64,000 bases of DNA from Pleurostoma richardsiae (lineage: Eukaryota > Ascomycota > Sordariomycetes > Calosphaeriales > Pleurostomataceae): the NCBI GenBank assembly GCA_030052745.1, contig JANBVO010000062.1, forward strand, positions 62,001 to 126,000, written 5' to 3'. Every line of letters begins with the position of its first letter. The stretch's first letter is position 1. A program made the position numbers and the translations under genes. Shown here piece after piece: positions 1-11,793 of the stretch. Under the pieces are notes generated by a model that was given only the letters and a program-made list of their open reading frames with translations, ran no database searches and was not told the origin of the DNA.

Positions 1-474
1 ATTGGATCATCCACGTCTCAACAGAAGGATCGAAGCCGCATCCACGAACGCGCAGATTTGCTCATGGGGTCGCTGGGGTCTTGCCGACTACCGCCCGGTC
101 GTTGCGACTGCGGTTAGAGAATGCGAGGGCTTTGTCAGTATCAGGTCGCATGGGATCGGGCTGACACCAACCCCTTCGCGTCGTAGACGAATCCTCCATG
201 ATGACGACTGGTTCTTGTCTTTGATTAGAATTTGATCCTTCAGTCTCAAACTGTCTAGTATATAGCCTCCCCTGTGCTCCCTCGAGTCTCAAGGAGGCTC
301 CTGTGTGTTGTTGTGAAGCAGTATAGCCTCCCCTGTCAGATCCTTCTATCTGCCACAATACATGAGCCTCAACTTCTCGGCTTCAACTTCCAAGAGATAG
401 CCTGTTGTTGCTTTATAGCCTGAACCCTCTCACTATTTTAGAGTCTTTGGTTGCACAAAGCCTGACTTCCCGTC
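1..474. other. left-edge spacer and MFS gene leader
   Basis: No convincing gene is seen here. The stretch is probably the promoter and 5' leader of the transporter that starts at 475. It holds a 15-base direct repeat, listed separately, and several further 'atagcct' words near 390-420. Open frames on both strands are short and look random. Confidence 0.5.
261..336. repeat. 15-base direct repeat in the transporter promoter
   Basis: The word TATAGCCTCCCCTGT occurs exactly at 261-275 and again at 322-336, 61 bases apart in the same orientation, 140-215 bases upstream of the MFS start codon. This could be a paired binding site for a regulator or a small local duplication. Only the repetition is visible. 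Confidence 0.6.
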
Positions 475-2437
475 ATGGCCGACAACATCGAACCGAAAGA
501 ACCCGGCACCGACTCCGACAGCCCGACGCTGCGAGAGGAGGCTGCCCCTGCCGCTCCCGAGACCTTCGAAGGAGGCAAGGTCGAACTTGTAGACGACAAG
601 CCCGTTTTCAAGCCAACACGCGAGTTCTACCTTGCCTTTATCGCCCTTTGCACCGTCGCCCTCGCCATCGCCTTCGATGCCACTACCCTGTCGGTGGCCC
701 TGCCGTTGATCAGCGCCGCGCTGAACGGCACGGCCCTCCAGGCGTTCTGGTCGGGAACGAGCTTCTTGCTCGCCAGTACCGTCCTGCAGCCCACTGTTGC
801 ATCCCTGAGCAATATCTTTGGCCGGAAATACGTATGGCTGCCACACGACAGGGGAACCTGCGCAGTTGCTAACTGGTCTTGCTGCCTTAGATGATCTATG
901 TCTGCTCGGTATTCTTCGCTGCCGGCTCTCTCATCGGCGCCCTCGCCGACAACTTCACAGTTTTGCTGGTTGGCCGGACCATTCAGGGTGTCGGTGGCGG
1001 TGGTCTGCTCGCTCTCACTGAGGTAACCATCAGCTGTCAAACTGGAACAGCTCTATTAGATGTCACTAACACCGTTGTCTCCAGGTTGTCGTTACGGACC
1101 TAGTGCCCTTGCAGTTTCGTGGACAGTGGTTTAGCTTGTTGTCGGTGATGTGGAGTATTGGAACAGTCACGTAGGCCATCCCTGACACCCGTTCCGCCGC
1201 TTGGAAATAGTGACTGACACGATATGTTCCAGGGGACCCCTAATCGGCGCTGGTTTTGCGCAAAACTATACCTGGAGATGGATCTTCTACATCAACCTGC
1301 CGATCATTGGTCTGGGACTGGTCTTCATCATCCTCTTCCTCCACCAGGCGAAGATTCCCGGCCACATCCTGCAGAAGCTGGGCAGATTCGACTGGATCGG
1401 CTCGTTCCTCTTCACTGCCGGCTCCACGAGCTTCCTCTTCGGCATCACCACCGGCGGAGTCATGTACTCCTGGAGCTCCTGGCGGGTCCTGCTGCCGCTC
1501 ATCATCGGGCCCTTCATCCTCGTAGGGTTCGGGTATTACGAGATCCGCGTCGCCTCCGAGCCGATTGTCGATAAGGGGATCTTCAACAACTGGGACATGA
1601 TTTTCTCTTACATCATGACGGTGTTTCACGGGATGGTATTGTGGTCGCTCCTTTACTTCCTCGGTAAGCTCATAATCTGTCATACCTCACCATTGACGGA
1701 CCAGCTCTGACCGCTCCTCAGTCCTCTACTACCAAGGCGTCAAGCTCTACTCCCCCATCACCTCCGCGCTGAGCTGCCTGCCCGAGACCCTGACGACCGC
1801 GCCGTCCGGCCTGGTCGTCGGCGTCGTGACGAGCCTGACGGGCCACTACCGGTGGTCCCTGTGGTCCGGGTGGGTGCTCACCACCTTCGGCGCGGGCATC
1901 CTCCTCCTCCTGAAGCCCAGCACCTCCGTGGCGGGCTGGATCTTCCTCAACGTGCCCGTCGGCATCGGCGCCGGCATGCTCTTCCCGGCGATGGCGCTCT
2001 CGATCCAGGCGGCGTGCGAGCCGGCGCTCAACGGCCACGCCGCGGCCTTCTTCTCCTTCCTGCGCACCTTCGGGCAGGCCATCGGCGTGGCCGTCTCGGG
2101 CGTCATCTTCCAGAACGTGTTCCAGCGCAAGCTGAGCCAGGACCCGACCTTCGCGCCGCTGGCGGGCGAGTACAGCCGCGACGCGACCATGGTGGTGGAG
2201 ATCATCAAGGGGATGCCGGCCGGCCCCGAGAGGGCGCAGCTGGTCGACGCGTACAACGACAGCCTGCGCATCATCTGGGCCAGCCTGGTCGCCTTCGCGG
2301 GGGCGGGCCTGGTGCTGAGCGTGTTCATCCGGGGGTACAGCCTCAACCAGGAGCATGTGACCAAGCAGGGGCTGGTGCAGGCGGACCGCGGCGTGCTAGC
2401 GGAGAACGAGAAGGATGTCGAGGCGGGGCGGTCATGA
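475..2437 (+). CDS. MFS drug:H+ antiporter-type transporter (DHA2/14-spanner family)
   Basis: Plasma-membrane major-facilitator exporter of the fungal toxin or multidrug efflux type; the substrate cannot be read from sequence. My model has five exons, 475-831, 891-1022, 1085-1170, 1233-1663 and 1722-2437, giving 573 residues in continuous phase with GT/AG introns of 58-62 bases. The first 45 residues are a charged cytosolic tail. Hydrophobic segments then run almost to the end, with the antiporter motif-C stretch (GPLIGAGFA) across exon 3/4 and the motif-A-like LVGRTIQGVGGGG at the end of exon 2. The YYQGVKLYSP stretch at the start of exon 5 is typical of fungal members of this family. The tail is short and charged. 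Start ATG context is GTCATGG. The downstream esterase is on the same strand 1.3 kb away, but nothing indicates a shared cluster. Family is confident; the role as a drug or metabolite exporter is inferred. Confidence 0.9.
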
Positions 2438-3783
2438 GGGCTCGCGGCGCGGAGGCGAGTGCTTGTTTGGAGTCACTGGTTGTATAGACTTGGCTGTGGT
2501 GGCGGCGGGAAACCCGCGCATTCATGATGGCGCAACGATATAGCGTCCAAGGCGTTCTGGGCGTCCTGGTATACTGGGGTAGACATGGTTTATGACAAAG
2601 ACGACGGGGGTCAGCAACCTGACGATGATAACTGATACATATATGTAATGGATAATCCTCAACTCTAGAGCATCTCTACTGGAAACCTCATATCATCACT
2701 ACCCCGTGACTGCTGCTGGGATAGCACTTGCTATTCTTTCAAGATGTCGCCTTCATCTTGACGGGCACGCTCCAGTTATTGCCGGGTGCAGAGCTTCATA
2801 CATTTTCTGTAAGTAAAAGAATGGATGGTAAGCTGGAGGCGCGTTGGGTTCGCTCTCCGGATCAGACCAACGAATTTGTAGACTCACTAAGAATTTATGT
2901 TCTCAGTCTACGGTTTCGAAAGTCCCCTGTACTTCCCATCTTCAGGACGAGGCCCATTGAGATACGCCGGTTGATTTGTCGAGGAACACATCAACAGTCT
3001 TATACGGCCGAGGTCCTTCCCGCCATCGCACGAGATCAACTTCGATCTTGCTGCTTGTATCCCGTAACACAGCGCCAGTTCGAAGGCACCTGTGCCCAGG
3101 CCAAGTCCCTGGGACCTCCGTTGCAACAGCACCACGGGTGCCGAAGTCGGTGCTACAATGCCATGTCCCGGGCGGCTGTTGGGTAAGACAGACACAAACG
3201 CAGGGAGAGGAGAGCGTCCTGGCTTGCTTGTTCCACCGCAGTTTCTCACTCAGGTACAGAGTCGAACTGCCGCTGCACAGGCGTCTTGGCAGTCTATTTA
3301 TCCTCCATTACCCCTGAATCACCACGGACAAAGGAGACACGTGCATTCTCGCGGGAAGTGCCACCGGTATATATATATGAAGCTTACGTGGTCTCGCTTT
3401 GATTCTCCTTCCGAATACTACGGTAGCAGTTGCAAGGATATGGTCCAGTTACGATGCAGAATGGACTCGTTTTAAGGCATTTTGCCATTCCAGGATGTGC
3501 ACGTAGTTGTACCGTAGCAGGTCACCCTTAACGTCGATCGAAACGGCCCGCCAGGAACATGACGTCACCTTTTCAACGGTCGGCGTCCACGCCGTTGGCT
3601 GATCATCACCAAATGTCAGAGGACAGGCGCAACCAGATATCACCGAGAGACCCGGGCAGCTGTTTTCCCCTTTACCTTTCGCCTTCTTGTACATTTGTTT
3701 ACTTCATTCAGTTGCATTTTCATTCTTTGTCCTGTTTCCTCTATCGGTAGATATAGAGGCGTGAAAGACACGCCCTTGCCGCC
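2438..3783. other. intergenic spacer with TATA-like run
   Basis: 1.35 kb between the transporter and the esterase. No open frame looks protein-like. A TATA-like run (GTATATATATATG) sits at 3367-3379, about 410 bases upstream of the esterase ATG, and could be part of its core promoter. Otherwise I see nothing specific. Confidence 0.4.
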
Positions 3784-5676
3784 ATGGACACCGGGCGCAA
3801 GAAGCAGAAGCAGAAGCAGGAACACGACCAGCAAGACACACGCCCTCCCCCGCTGCCCAAGACATGGCGCGAGCACATCTTCCACGCCCTGCCGCCCTAC
3901 TCTGGCCCCTACGGCGTCGGCTACATGGAGGTCGAGCTCCCCGCCGACCAGCCCCGGACCTTCTCCCAGATCAAGCGCGAACACCGGCCCGCCCTGCGCC
4001 TCGACACCGTGCTCTTCTCCGTCTACTACCCGAGCGAGAGGGATCCGGGCCCCGGGGAGCCGGACCAGCAGCAGCAGGGGCACCGGCCGGGCAGGAGATC
4101 AGCGGCGGGCCGCGTCCCCTGGCTGCCGCGGCCGAGGGTCCAGACGTGCAAGGGCTACGCCAAGTTCCTGAGCATACCGTACCTGCCCGTCACGGCGTAC
4201 ATCGCCGGGACGTCCATGTTCACCAAGCTGCCCGCCTTCCGCAACGCCCGGCTGGCCGCGCGATCCCCCCGGGCTGGCAGCAGCAGCGGTGAGAACGGCG
4301 CCCAGCACCCGGAGAAGAAGGCCGAGGAGGAGTCCGAGCCGCCGGTGTTCTCCGTGATCGTACTCAGCCACGGGCTGGGCGGGTCGCGCACGTTCTACAG
4401 CTCCGTGTGCGGGGAGCTCGCCAGCTACGGCTTCGTCGTCGTCGCGCTGGAGCACCGCGACGGGAGCGGGGCGCGCACGTACGTCAACGTGCCGCGGGAC
4501 AGGGCGTGCCCGGAGGTGGCCTCGCAGCGCCGGAGGAGCAGCGGCGCGACGGAGGGCGCCGGTCCGGGACCCCTCGCGCCGGAGAGCGGGCTCAAGGAGA
4601 CGAGGGACTACTACATGGTGGACTACATCTTCCCGAAGAACAACCCGCTCGACACGTCGCCGCACAGCGAGCAGGGCGTGGACATAGACCTGCGCAGGGC
4701 GCAGATCGAGATGCGGTTCGCGGAGATAGAGGAGGCGTACAAGGCGCTGAGGATGATCAACGAAGGGAGGGGGGAAGAGGTCGCCACGGCTAACCTGAGG
4801 AGGAAGGGGAACAAGGGCGCGAGCTCCCGCGGCCTCGAGGGGATACAGTGGGACGAGTGGGCGGGGAGGCTGCACCTGGAGAACGTCACGGTCGCGGGGC
4901 ACTCCTTCGGCGGCGCCACCGCGGTGCAGATCCTGCGCTCGAACCGGCGGTTCGGCTGGGTGGGCCAGGGCATCCTGCTGGACCCCTGGGGCCCCGCGAC
5001 GCCGGCGGTGCCGGAGAGCGCCAAGGAGCACATCAACAAGCCGCTGCTGTCCGTCGGATCCGAGGCCTTCATGCACTGGCGGGCCAACTACGACGCGGTA
5101 GAGGAGATCTGCCGCGAGGCCAGGGCGGGCGGCGCGCCGTGCTGGATGCTGACGATCCGCGGGTCGACGCACCTGTCGCAGACGGACTTCGCGGTGCTGT
5201 ACCCGCACTGGATGTCGTGGTTCATCAAGACGCTCATCAACCACGAGCGCGCCATCACCCTGACCAACACCGCGGTGCTCGAGTTCCTCAAGGCCGTGCT
5301 GCCCCCCGAGCAGACCAAGTTCAGGACCTCGTGGGTCAGCGAGGGCCTGCTGGAGACGCCGCCCACGGCCCTGGAGTCGGCGGACGCCTCGGTCGTCGCG
5401 CGGTACAAGCCGGACGAGAAGTGGATCGCGGCGCGGCTGAAGATCGACCACGAGCTCAGCGTGCGCACGAAGAGGTGGGCTGCTCGGCACAGGCGCGCCC
5501 CGGACGGCGTGCCGAGAGACGCGTCGGGAAAGCCCCTGGTAGGCCTGAAGAACTGGGGCCCGGGCAACGAGATCTGGATGCACCTGAGCCCCGACGAGGC
5601 AGATGGGCGCCACCACGCAGAGCAGCCTGAGAGAGTAGCATCATCCGGAGGGGTAGTAGAACGAGAGGGGGTGTGA
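3784..5676 (+). CDS. PAF-acetylhydrolase (isoform II)-like serine esterase
   Basis: Alpha/beta-hydrolase of the plasma PAF acetylhydrolase family, expected to remove short or oxidised acyl chains from phospholipids. It is a single exon of 630 residues with start context GCCATGG. The nucleophile elbow GHSFGGATA places Ser374. The aspartate of LLDPWG (Asp400) and the histidine of GSTHLSQ (His463) complete a plausible triad. SHGLGGSRTFY near residue 200 is the oxyanion-hole strand. It is longer than animal PAF-AH (about 440 residues). The extra length is a charged N terminus, a low-complexity insert around residues 85-110 and 165-185, and a C-terminal extension of about 140 residues. I see no signal peptide, so an intracellular enzyme is likely. 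Codon use is strongly GC-rich and leaves long antisense shadow frames. Family is confident; the in vivo lipid substrate is unknown. Confidence 0.88.
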   Translation: MDTGRKKQKQKQEHDQQDTRPPPLPKTWREHIFHALPPYSGPYGVGYMEVELPADQPRTFSQIKREHRPALRLDTVLFSVYYPSERDPGPGEPDQQQQGHRPGRRSAAGRVPWLPRPRVQTCKGYAKFLSIPYLPVTAYIAGTSMFTKLPAFRNARLAARSPRAGSSSGENGAQHPEKKAEEESEPPVFSVIVLSHGLGGSRTFYSSVCGELASYGFVVVALEHRDGSGARTYVNVPRDRACPEVASQRRRSSGATEGAGPGPLAPESGLKETRDYYMVDYIFPKNNPLDTSPHSEQGVDIDLRRAQIEMRFAEIEEAYKALRMINEGRGEEVATANLRRKGNKGASSRGLEGIQWDEWAGRLHLENVTVAGHSFGGATAVQILRSNRRFGWVGQGILLDPWGPATPAVPESAKEHINKPLLSVGSEAFMHWRANYDAVEEICREARAGGAPCWMLTIRGSTHLSQTDFAVLYPHWMSWFIKTLINHERAITLTNTAVLEFLKAVLPPEQTKFRTSWVSEGLLETPPTALESADASVVARYKPDEKWIAARLKIDHELSVRTKRWAARHRRAPDGVPRDASGKPLVGLKNWGPGNEIWMHLSPDEADGRHHAEQPERVASSGGVVEREGV

Positions 5677-8600
5677 GATGACAGGATCACCGAGGTCTGC
5701 AGTGGTGAGGAAGCCCTCACCGAAAGGGGGGTGTGATCGGAGGCGGTGGGAGGGCTCTCATTGGCTAGGCGCCCATCACCTGGCGTTTTGGAGGACGCCT
5801 GCTTTTCTGCTGTCAGATTCCTTGCATATGCAGGCTGCATCGGATACCCGGACTACAGTTCATGATCAAAGAGACAGGGATCTGAGAGTGAGAGAAAGAG
5901 CCGATGCACAGGATGTAGACCGACCGGTAGCGAGAGGGACGACGAAAGAAAACGGAAGTTTTGCATCATGTTCGGCCGCTGCATATTTAGAGTGTTTGGA
6001 TTTCCGGCTGAAAAGACTGGAAGCGGAGATATTAAAGGCAATATGCCAGATCCCGGGGAGCGGTTTCTGCTTTCACCGCCGGAGCTCGGCGCGGTCTTTC
6101 TAGAAAAGAAATATTCCGGGGAAAGAAGGTGTACAATGGGAATAGAGAGTGAGCCTTGCGATCGTTTCTCTGGATGTTGCGACTGAGACAGAGCAGAGTT
6201 GGAAGCAGCGAGGGACTGTATCCGTCCGACCAGAGGGGACGCCGCTGGAATAGAAAGTCTGCAGCCGTCGACTCCAGATACGTCCCGACTCTCTTCCAAC
6301 ACCGTAGATGTGGACTGAGAAGCCATTTGCGGCTTCCAATCTAGGCTGGGTGAGTTCAGCTCGGGACAAGAGAATCGAAAGGCTCGTTGGTGCAGAGGTG
6401 ACCTGGGATGTTGGCTGTTTCCAAGACATGGAGGCTGAATACGAGAAACAAGCGAGCCCTGGTCACAGTTGGGCTGGGTTGTTTGCAGTAGCAGCACTCC
6501 ACTGTTCTCAGTCTAGATGGCTTAGCCCACGCTGCGCAGCGGCCTCGACGGCGCGGGATCAGGAGCGAGACTGGCGGAGAGAAACGGAAAGAAGTGGCAG
6601 ATTTGGGCAGAGACTTCGATAACCCGCGCAGCATCACGCGATCGTCACCCTCAAGGGGATCGCGCGCAGTTCTGAATGGCGACATTTGCGTTTTTCATAT
6701 GTCTGCGGAGCGTCGCTCCCTTGATGCCGGGGATTCTCATGTGAGAGCAGCATGAGAAGAGGGCGGCTGTGGGGACACGTTCCGAAAATAGACTTAAAAT
6801 TCTTGTAGCCAGTTCTGGTCTCCATGGAGAAGTTCGCTGGTCGCTCAGGAAACGGGTGGAAGCGCTCGCTCAGCTGGGCCGGGAATCGGGAAACGGTTAC
6901 AACCGTGTGACCGGGCCCTCTATGCTTCTCCACATCTTTTGTTAGTTACTGTAGGTACTGCACCATAGGTATTCTTCCATACTGTAAGAGGGGAGTGACA
7001 CCAACTCGCAATCAACACGCGCCATCTGCAACCGCTCTCTCCTTCTTCACCACCGCCACCAAAGTCCGTCTCTGCTCGCTCCTCCACCAGATGCATGTCG
7101 CCATCCGTGTGTCTTGTGTCTCTGCCCCTTATCATCGCGTCTTCTCTGTGCCGGATTGAGTGATCCGCGCCGCAGGTTGGGTGCGCGCCGGCGCTCTTTT
7201 CTTCATGCTCAACTTTCACGGGCAGCCAGCGTAGCAGGCGACTCCATCTCAACGCCCTAATCATGGACTGTCGTCACTATGGAGCTCGATCGGGTTGCAT
7301 GGAGCTAGTGGCTCTAATGCACAGATTGGGTGCTTTTCCCTGTCTGCCGATGCCTCCTCGTGTTTGTCCCTCCGTCATCAGCGCCAGCCAAGGTGGGGAG
7401 ACGCAGGGAACTGCCCTCTTCAGGCGCCCAACACCACTGACGCAGCACAGAGTCACGTCCATGCGGTGGGCTGGGCCAAGCTGGATCACGGCCACGCAGA
7501 GCTGATTGAAGACGTACTGATACTTCCAACCTGCCTTGGCAAGCTGGCCCTTCCCATCAACACCGACTTCGCAACGCTGCGGAAAGAACGGAAGCAACTC
7601 GGACTAGCAGTTTGACCTTGCAAGGACCATGTTGATCCCGCCATGGAGGCGGGACACGTTAGCTGCAGGGTACTCCTGCTAGTGGGTGTTCCTTGGCCTT
7701 TCACAGCTTGCGTCTTGAGATTCTCGCCCGGCAAGCCGGAAGGCTACCTACATGCACACATGTGCCATAAACACATCACTGGCTCCTTGGCGGTAGTACC
7801 GCAGGTACCAAAGCTGGGAGGAGAATCAAGGCGTCGGCCCGGCCATGGTCGGTGACCGGCAGGTCAAGGTCCATCCCTCCCTCACAGGCTTGTAGGGATC
7901 TTATAAGTATCCGTATGGAGGGTGGCCGCCTCGTGTGGTTGGGTGGCCAGCTTCTTACCTCATACTGCTGATATGCTCTTGGTTTCCCAGCTTCGACTTC
8001 ACTCACTCGTTGTCCCTCTTGCTTCCCTACTGCCCTCGCTTTCCGCGTCGCCCGCTCGATCACTCTAATACTGACTGTACATTCACTGTTACTGCTCGGG
8101 TCGATCTGGGTTCTCTTCTCAACTTCCTTCTCGGCACATTGAATCTGTTGTTAGAAAAGCTTACGCGGTGCGGTCCATCGCGCAATATCTAATTCTAATA
8201 TTGATCTCTCGAAATCGCTCGTTCCGGCATATTATTACTCTCCGCGCTCACAGCTCTTTGCCGGCCGTCACTTCAGCCGTTTTACCGGTTGCGCGCGTGG
8301 GACCTGGACGTGCCCTTTTAACTCGCTATTGCAAGGGCCTGCAGCTCAGGAACGCGCAGAAGCACTTGCCGACGGGGTGTCTGCCGTCTAGGCTGACCGA
8401 CCTTCTTCATTTCTGGCGGTATCCGATGGGCCGATACCCCAGACTCATCTACTAGCCAGGGGCACCATACGCAGAAACCGATCTGGTTGCAGCTGCAGGT
8501 TTGACCAGGCATACCGCCTCTCCACGCCTCCTTTCCGCACCCTCCTGCTCCCTACCCCGGATACCCCGACTTGAGGTCTGGACCGCAGAGGTCTCAGCAG

Positions 8601-8740
8601 CCGGCTCTGTCTCGTCCGGGGTGCTCATACGCACCAAGAGCTGTTCGCGTTTTGCATATCGCATATTGCGACCCGCAGCTTCACCCACAAAAGTGCCTGT
8701 TTCCCAATCCGAGTGAACTGAGACGTCCCGTCCCTCCATC
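5677..8740. other. 3 kb intergenic region, probable long 5' leader of the next gene
   Basis: No open frame here is longer than about 210 codons or resembles a known protein. 8000-8740 is pyrimidine-rich and C/T-tract rich, as fungal 5' leaders often are, and probably belongs to the transcript starting before 8741. Short 'ggtactg/ataggtat' words occur near 6950-6975. Nothing else can be supported. Confidence 0.4.
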
Positions 8741-11700
8741 ATGACTGCTCAGGAGAACCGAAGACCTCGCCCCACCACGAGGGATACCAGCTTCCAACGC
8801 ATGTTGGAGCTGGAGAAGAGATATAAGGTAAATCGAGAGGCTTTACCTGCTGGCGTACGAGGATGCGTCCTGGCAATATATTGAGCCTATATCTAACTTG
8901 ATTTCAACAGTTGGATAGACAGCACAGGGGTACGACTACGACTGATGATATACTCAGCCCGAGCTCTTCTCAACAATTCCCATCACCACCCCCTCTATCA
9001 CCCCTACGACCACCTCTCCAGGCTCGGCGCCGAGAGTCTTCGTCCCAAAATCAGGAACCACACCATCACCAACACCACCATCAAGAAGACGAGGTTATGT
9101 TGAAGGGAATCTGGCGAAACCCTTCTGTGCCCTCCCTTTCGATCAGCATTCCGCCTGCCCAGGGGCATGTAAAGGCGGAAGCTGTACGGGGGAAGGAGAG
9201 GGCCAAGGCAGAGCTGCACGTCAAGACCGTGACATTCCTGGCTCCCGATGACGATGACTTGTCTGACCAGTCCTCGATATGCCAGTCACCAAGCTGGGAG
9301 GGATACGGAGAGAAGAAAAAGAAAAAGAAAGAAGAGGCCGAGCAGAAGAGGAGAGAGAAAGAGAAAGCCGCCAAGGAGGCCAAGGCGGCTAGAAAGAAGC
9401 ATACATCCCGACTTACCAAAGAGCCCCCAGCTGAGATTCAGCCTCTTGCGGACCGATCGCTACCCTCTCCCCTTTTCGCCAACAAGTATTCACCAGTCGA
9501 TACTCGCTCTTTCGTCGTACACCGAGTGAAAGAAACGCGGGGGGTAGACTCGGAAAACTCTTCGATATCGTCAAAATCTAGCCCTTTCAAGGTGATGAAT
9601 GCAGCTTCAGAGAGTACCGGTTTCATTGGCGGCGCACGGCTTGAACGAGAAAGGGAGGTTGCGATACACAGTACCGTCAACTCGACGTCGTCAATCGCTA
9701 GGTCGCCAATGGGGCGAACATCGTCTGATTCTACGCAACGAGCGCTCGAGTCTAATATGACCTCACCACACAACCTTAGTCCACTGCCAACACCGACAAA
9801 GAGGTCGGTACAGGTGTCCTACCCTCCTACGGCTTCAAAGACATATACCTTGAGGCACACTGGCGTCCCCAGTGCTCACACCCGGAGCCGGAGCCAGTCT
9901 TTGCTGGGCGAGACGGCTTCAAAGCTGCAAGAAGCCTCCAGGTTCTTCAAGAGCCGCGACATGAAGAGCAATAACGTACCTAAGCAATACAATGGCTCCA
10001 ACAGCTCCAATGGCTCCTCAGATTCCGTCAACACGTTGCAGTCGGAACCAGGCAGCAGAGGCCGGCGGCTGTCATTCGGGTCATACGTTCGTCATCAGAG
10101 GACGCAGAGTAACGAGCGTTCGATCAGTGGATTTATGGATGAGCTCAAGGTGTCTAATCTGCCCGCTCTCTCACATTCAACACACGGGACGCAGAAAGGG
10201 CAATCTGCAGCAAAGCCAAAGCAGGATATTCGACGCCCTGTCGAAGATCGCAACAAGTATGATAACCCAAACTTCACGGGGCAGTCTTCGCTAGCAGGAA
10301 CAGAAAAATGGCCGTCATTGGAGGCTCCTATCGCAGGTTCAGTGAGCGAGAAGCCTGAACAAGGTGTACTGAGGCCGAATCCTCAACCTCGCAGGAGAAG
10401 CTTCAGAGAAGCAGCAAAAGCGGTATTTCGGAGGGCCTCCCTATCGAGTTCGACAAGCGTGGTCTCTCCTTATGTTCAACGCGCAAGCACCGACCCCGTT
10501 CCTGTTGCTGCACCACCTATCTCTGTGCCGCAAGTGGGCAGAGGACCTTCTCAGATCAATGATATGCCTGCATCACCAAGACGTTTCTTGCTTGTCGAGA
10601 AGCACAATGAATCTGAAATCACCGTCCAGCCGGAGCAAGAGAAGTCAGATTCGTCTGATACAAAAGGATCCGCAGCTTCCTCGTCATCTTCATACGATTC
10701 CTCCTCACCGTCATCGCCTGTGACAACGCCAGATTCTTCGCGGCCACAATCCCAGAGAGGTGTGCCTACAGGATGCGATAACGCGAATCTCTCTCCGTCA
10801 AGACCGATGATACCCGATGGTGAAGAAATGGCGCTGCGTCTCTCCCCTCAAGCATTTCGGTTCGACGATAGGCCGTCAAGCAACCGGTCTTCAAGGCCGA
10901 TCAGCGGAGATCATTCGAGTGGCCACGGAGACAAGCACAGCAGAGACGGCCAAGATGTCAAAGCAAGACGTGACAAGCAGTCCGATCTGGACGATGACTG
11001 GTCTCGAACGGCCCTACCCATCGATCTTGACGCACAGTCCTTCATGACGAGCCTTACGACCATTGACGTTGTGGATTCGAAAGGCGACCTGATACCACAG
11101 CCCCTGGAAATCAACTCGCCGAAGCACAGCAACGACACCTTCCACGGGCCACTTAGGCTCCCACAGAGTTCTTCAGCCCCGGAGTCTTCGAGCCGCGTCC
11201 ATTCGACTTCTCCCGCGCCCTCGATACCCGAGCCCATCCCACCGAAGTCGATAGCACGAAACTACCTCGGCCTCCTGGCCACCGATCTCCTGGCTCCCGA
11301 CGTAACACCACCACCGACCAAGCCCAAGGCCCCTCGTGCCGCAAGTATCCCGGGAGAAAACGGCGCCAACCACGCAGCCTCGTACCTCCAGGAAGCTCGC
11401 AAGGCTGTGACGACCTCTCCTCGGCCCGCCGCCGCAGGGTCGGCAGCGCCCAGCGGCCAGCAGCAGCAGCAGCTGCGCGGGATCAGCTCTCCCAACCTGC
11501 CTATCTCTAAGGCGCCCGCCCTGAACGCGTCGTCCCGGGACCTGCGCGGCGGGGCGCCGATCGCCAAGGTGCTCGTCGAGTGCTGCAGCTGCAAGTTCTT
11601 CCAGGACATGCCGTCGCGCGTGTACGAGTGCATGGCGCGGCCAGACGCCGTGGTCGAGGACTCGCGGCTGGGCGTCAGCGGGGCCATCACGACGTGCGTG

Positions 11701-11793
11701 AGGTGCCCGTGGTGCGGGCACAACATGAGCACCAAGTGCTGCGCTGGGTACGCGGCCGTGGTGTATCTCAAGGAGAAGCTGCACGGTGCGTAG
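8741..11793 (+). CDS. conserved fungal orphan with Cys-rich C-terminal module
   Basis: Function unknown. Two exons, 8741-8827 and 8911-11793, with an 83-base intron, give 989 residues. Residues 1-900 are mostly Ser/Pro/basic and predicted disordered, with a Lys/Glu coiled-coil-like run at about 130-175 and a short Gln run near 880. The last 70 residues are the only folded-looking part: Cys920, 921, 923 and 936, then a C-x2-C-x2-C group (958, 961, 964) followed by GHNMSTKCC (972, 973) and a hydrophobic AAVVYLKEKL helix. This looks like a zinc-binding or disulphide-free metal module. I recall the same C-terminal signature in uncharacterised Pezizomycotina proteins but cannot name a family. The stop follows a donor-like GTGCGT by three bases, so a further 3' exon is possible. 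The architecture suggests a regulated scaffold; that is inference. Confidence 0.85.

Noticed and set aside
2728-3186. 152-codon open frame on the + strand
   Set aside because: Composition is random, there is no motif, and it is flanked by stops without a plausible promoter or splice pattern.
4099-5616. 505-codon antisense frame opposite the PAF-acetylhydrolase-like gene
   Set aside because: It is a shadow of GC-rich codons. Residues are almost all Arg, Pro, Gly, Val and Leu, and no domain is seen, while the + strand has a clear catalytic triad.
475-5676. Transporter and esterase as part of a secondary-metabolite cluster
   Set aside because: No polyketide synthase, NRPS, terpene cyclase or pathway regulator is in the window, and the genes are separated by 1.3 kb with no shared motif.
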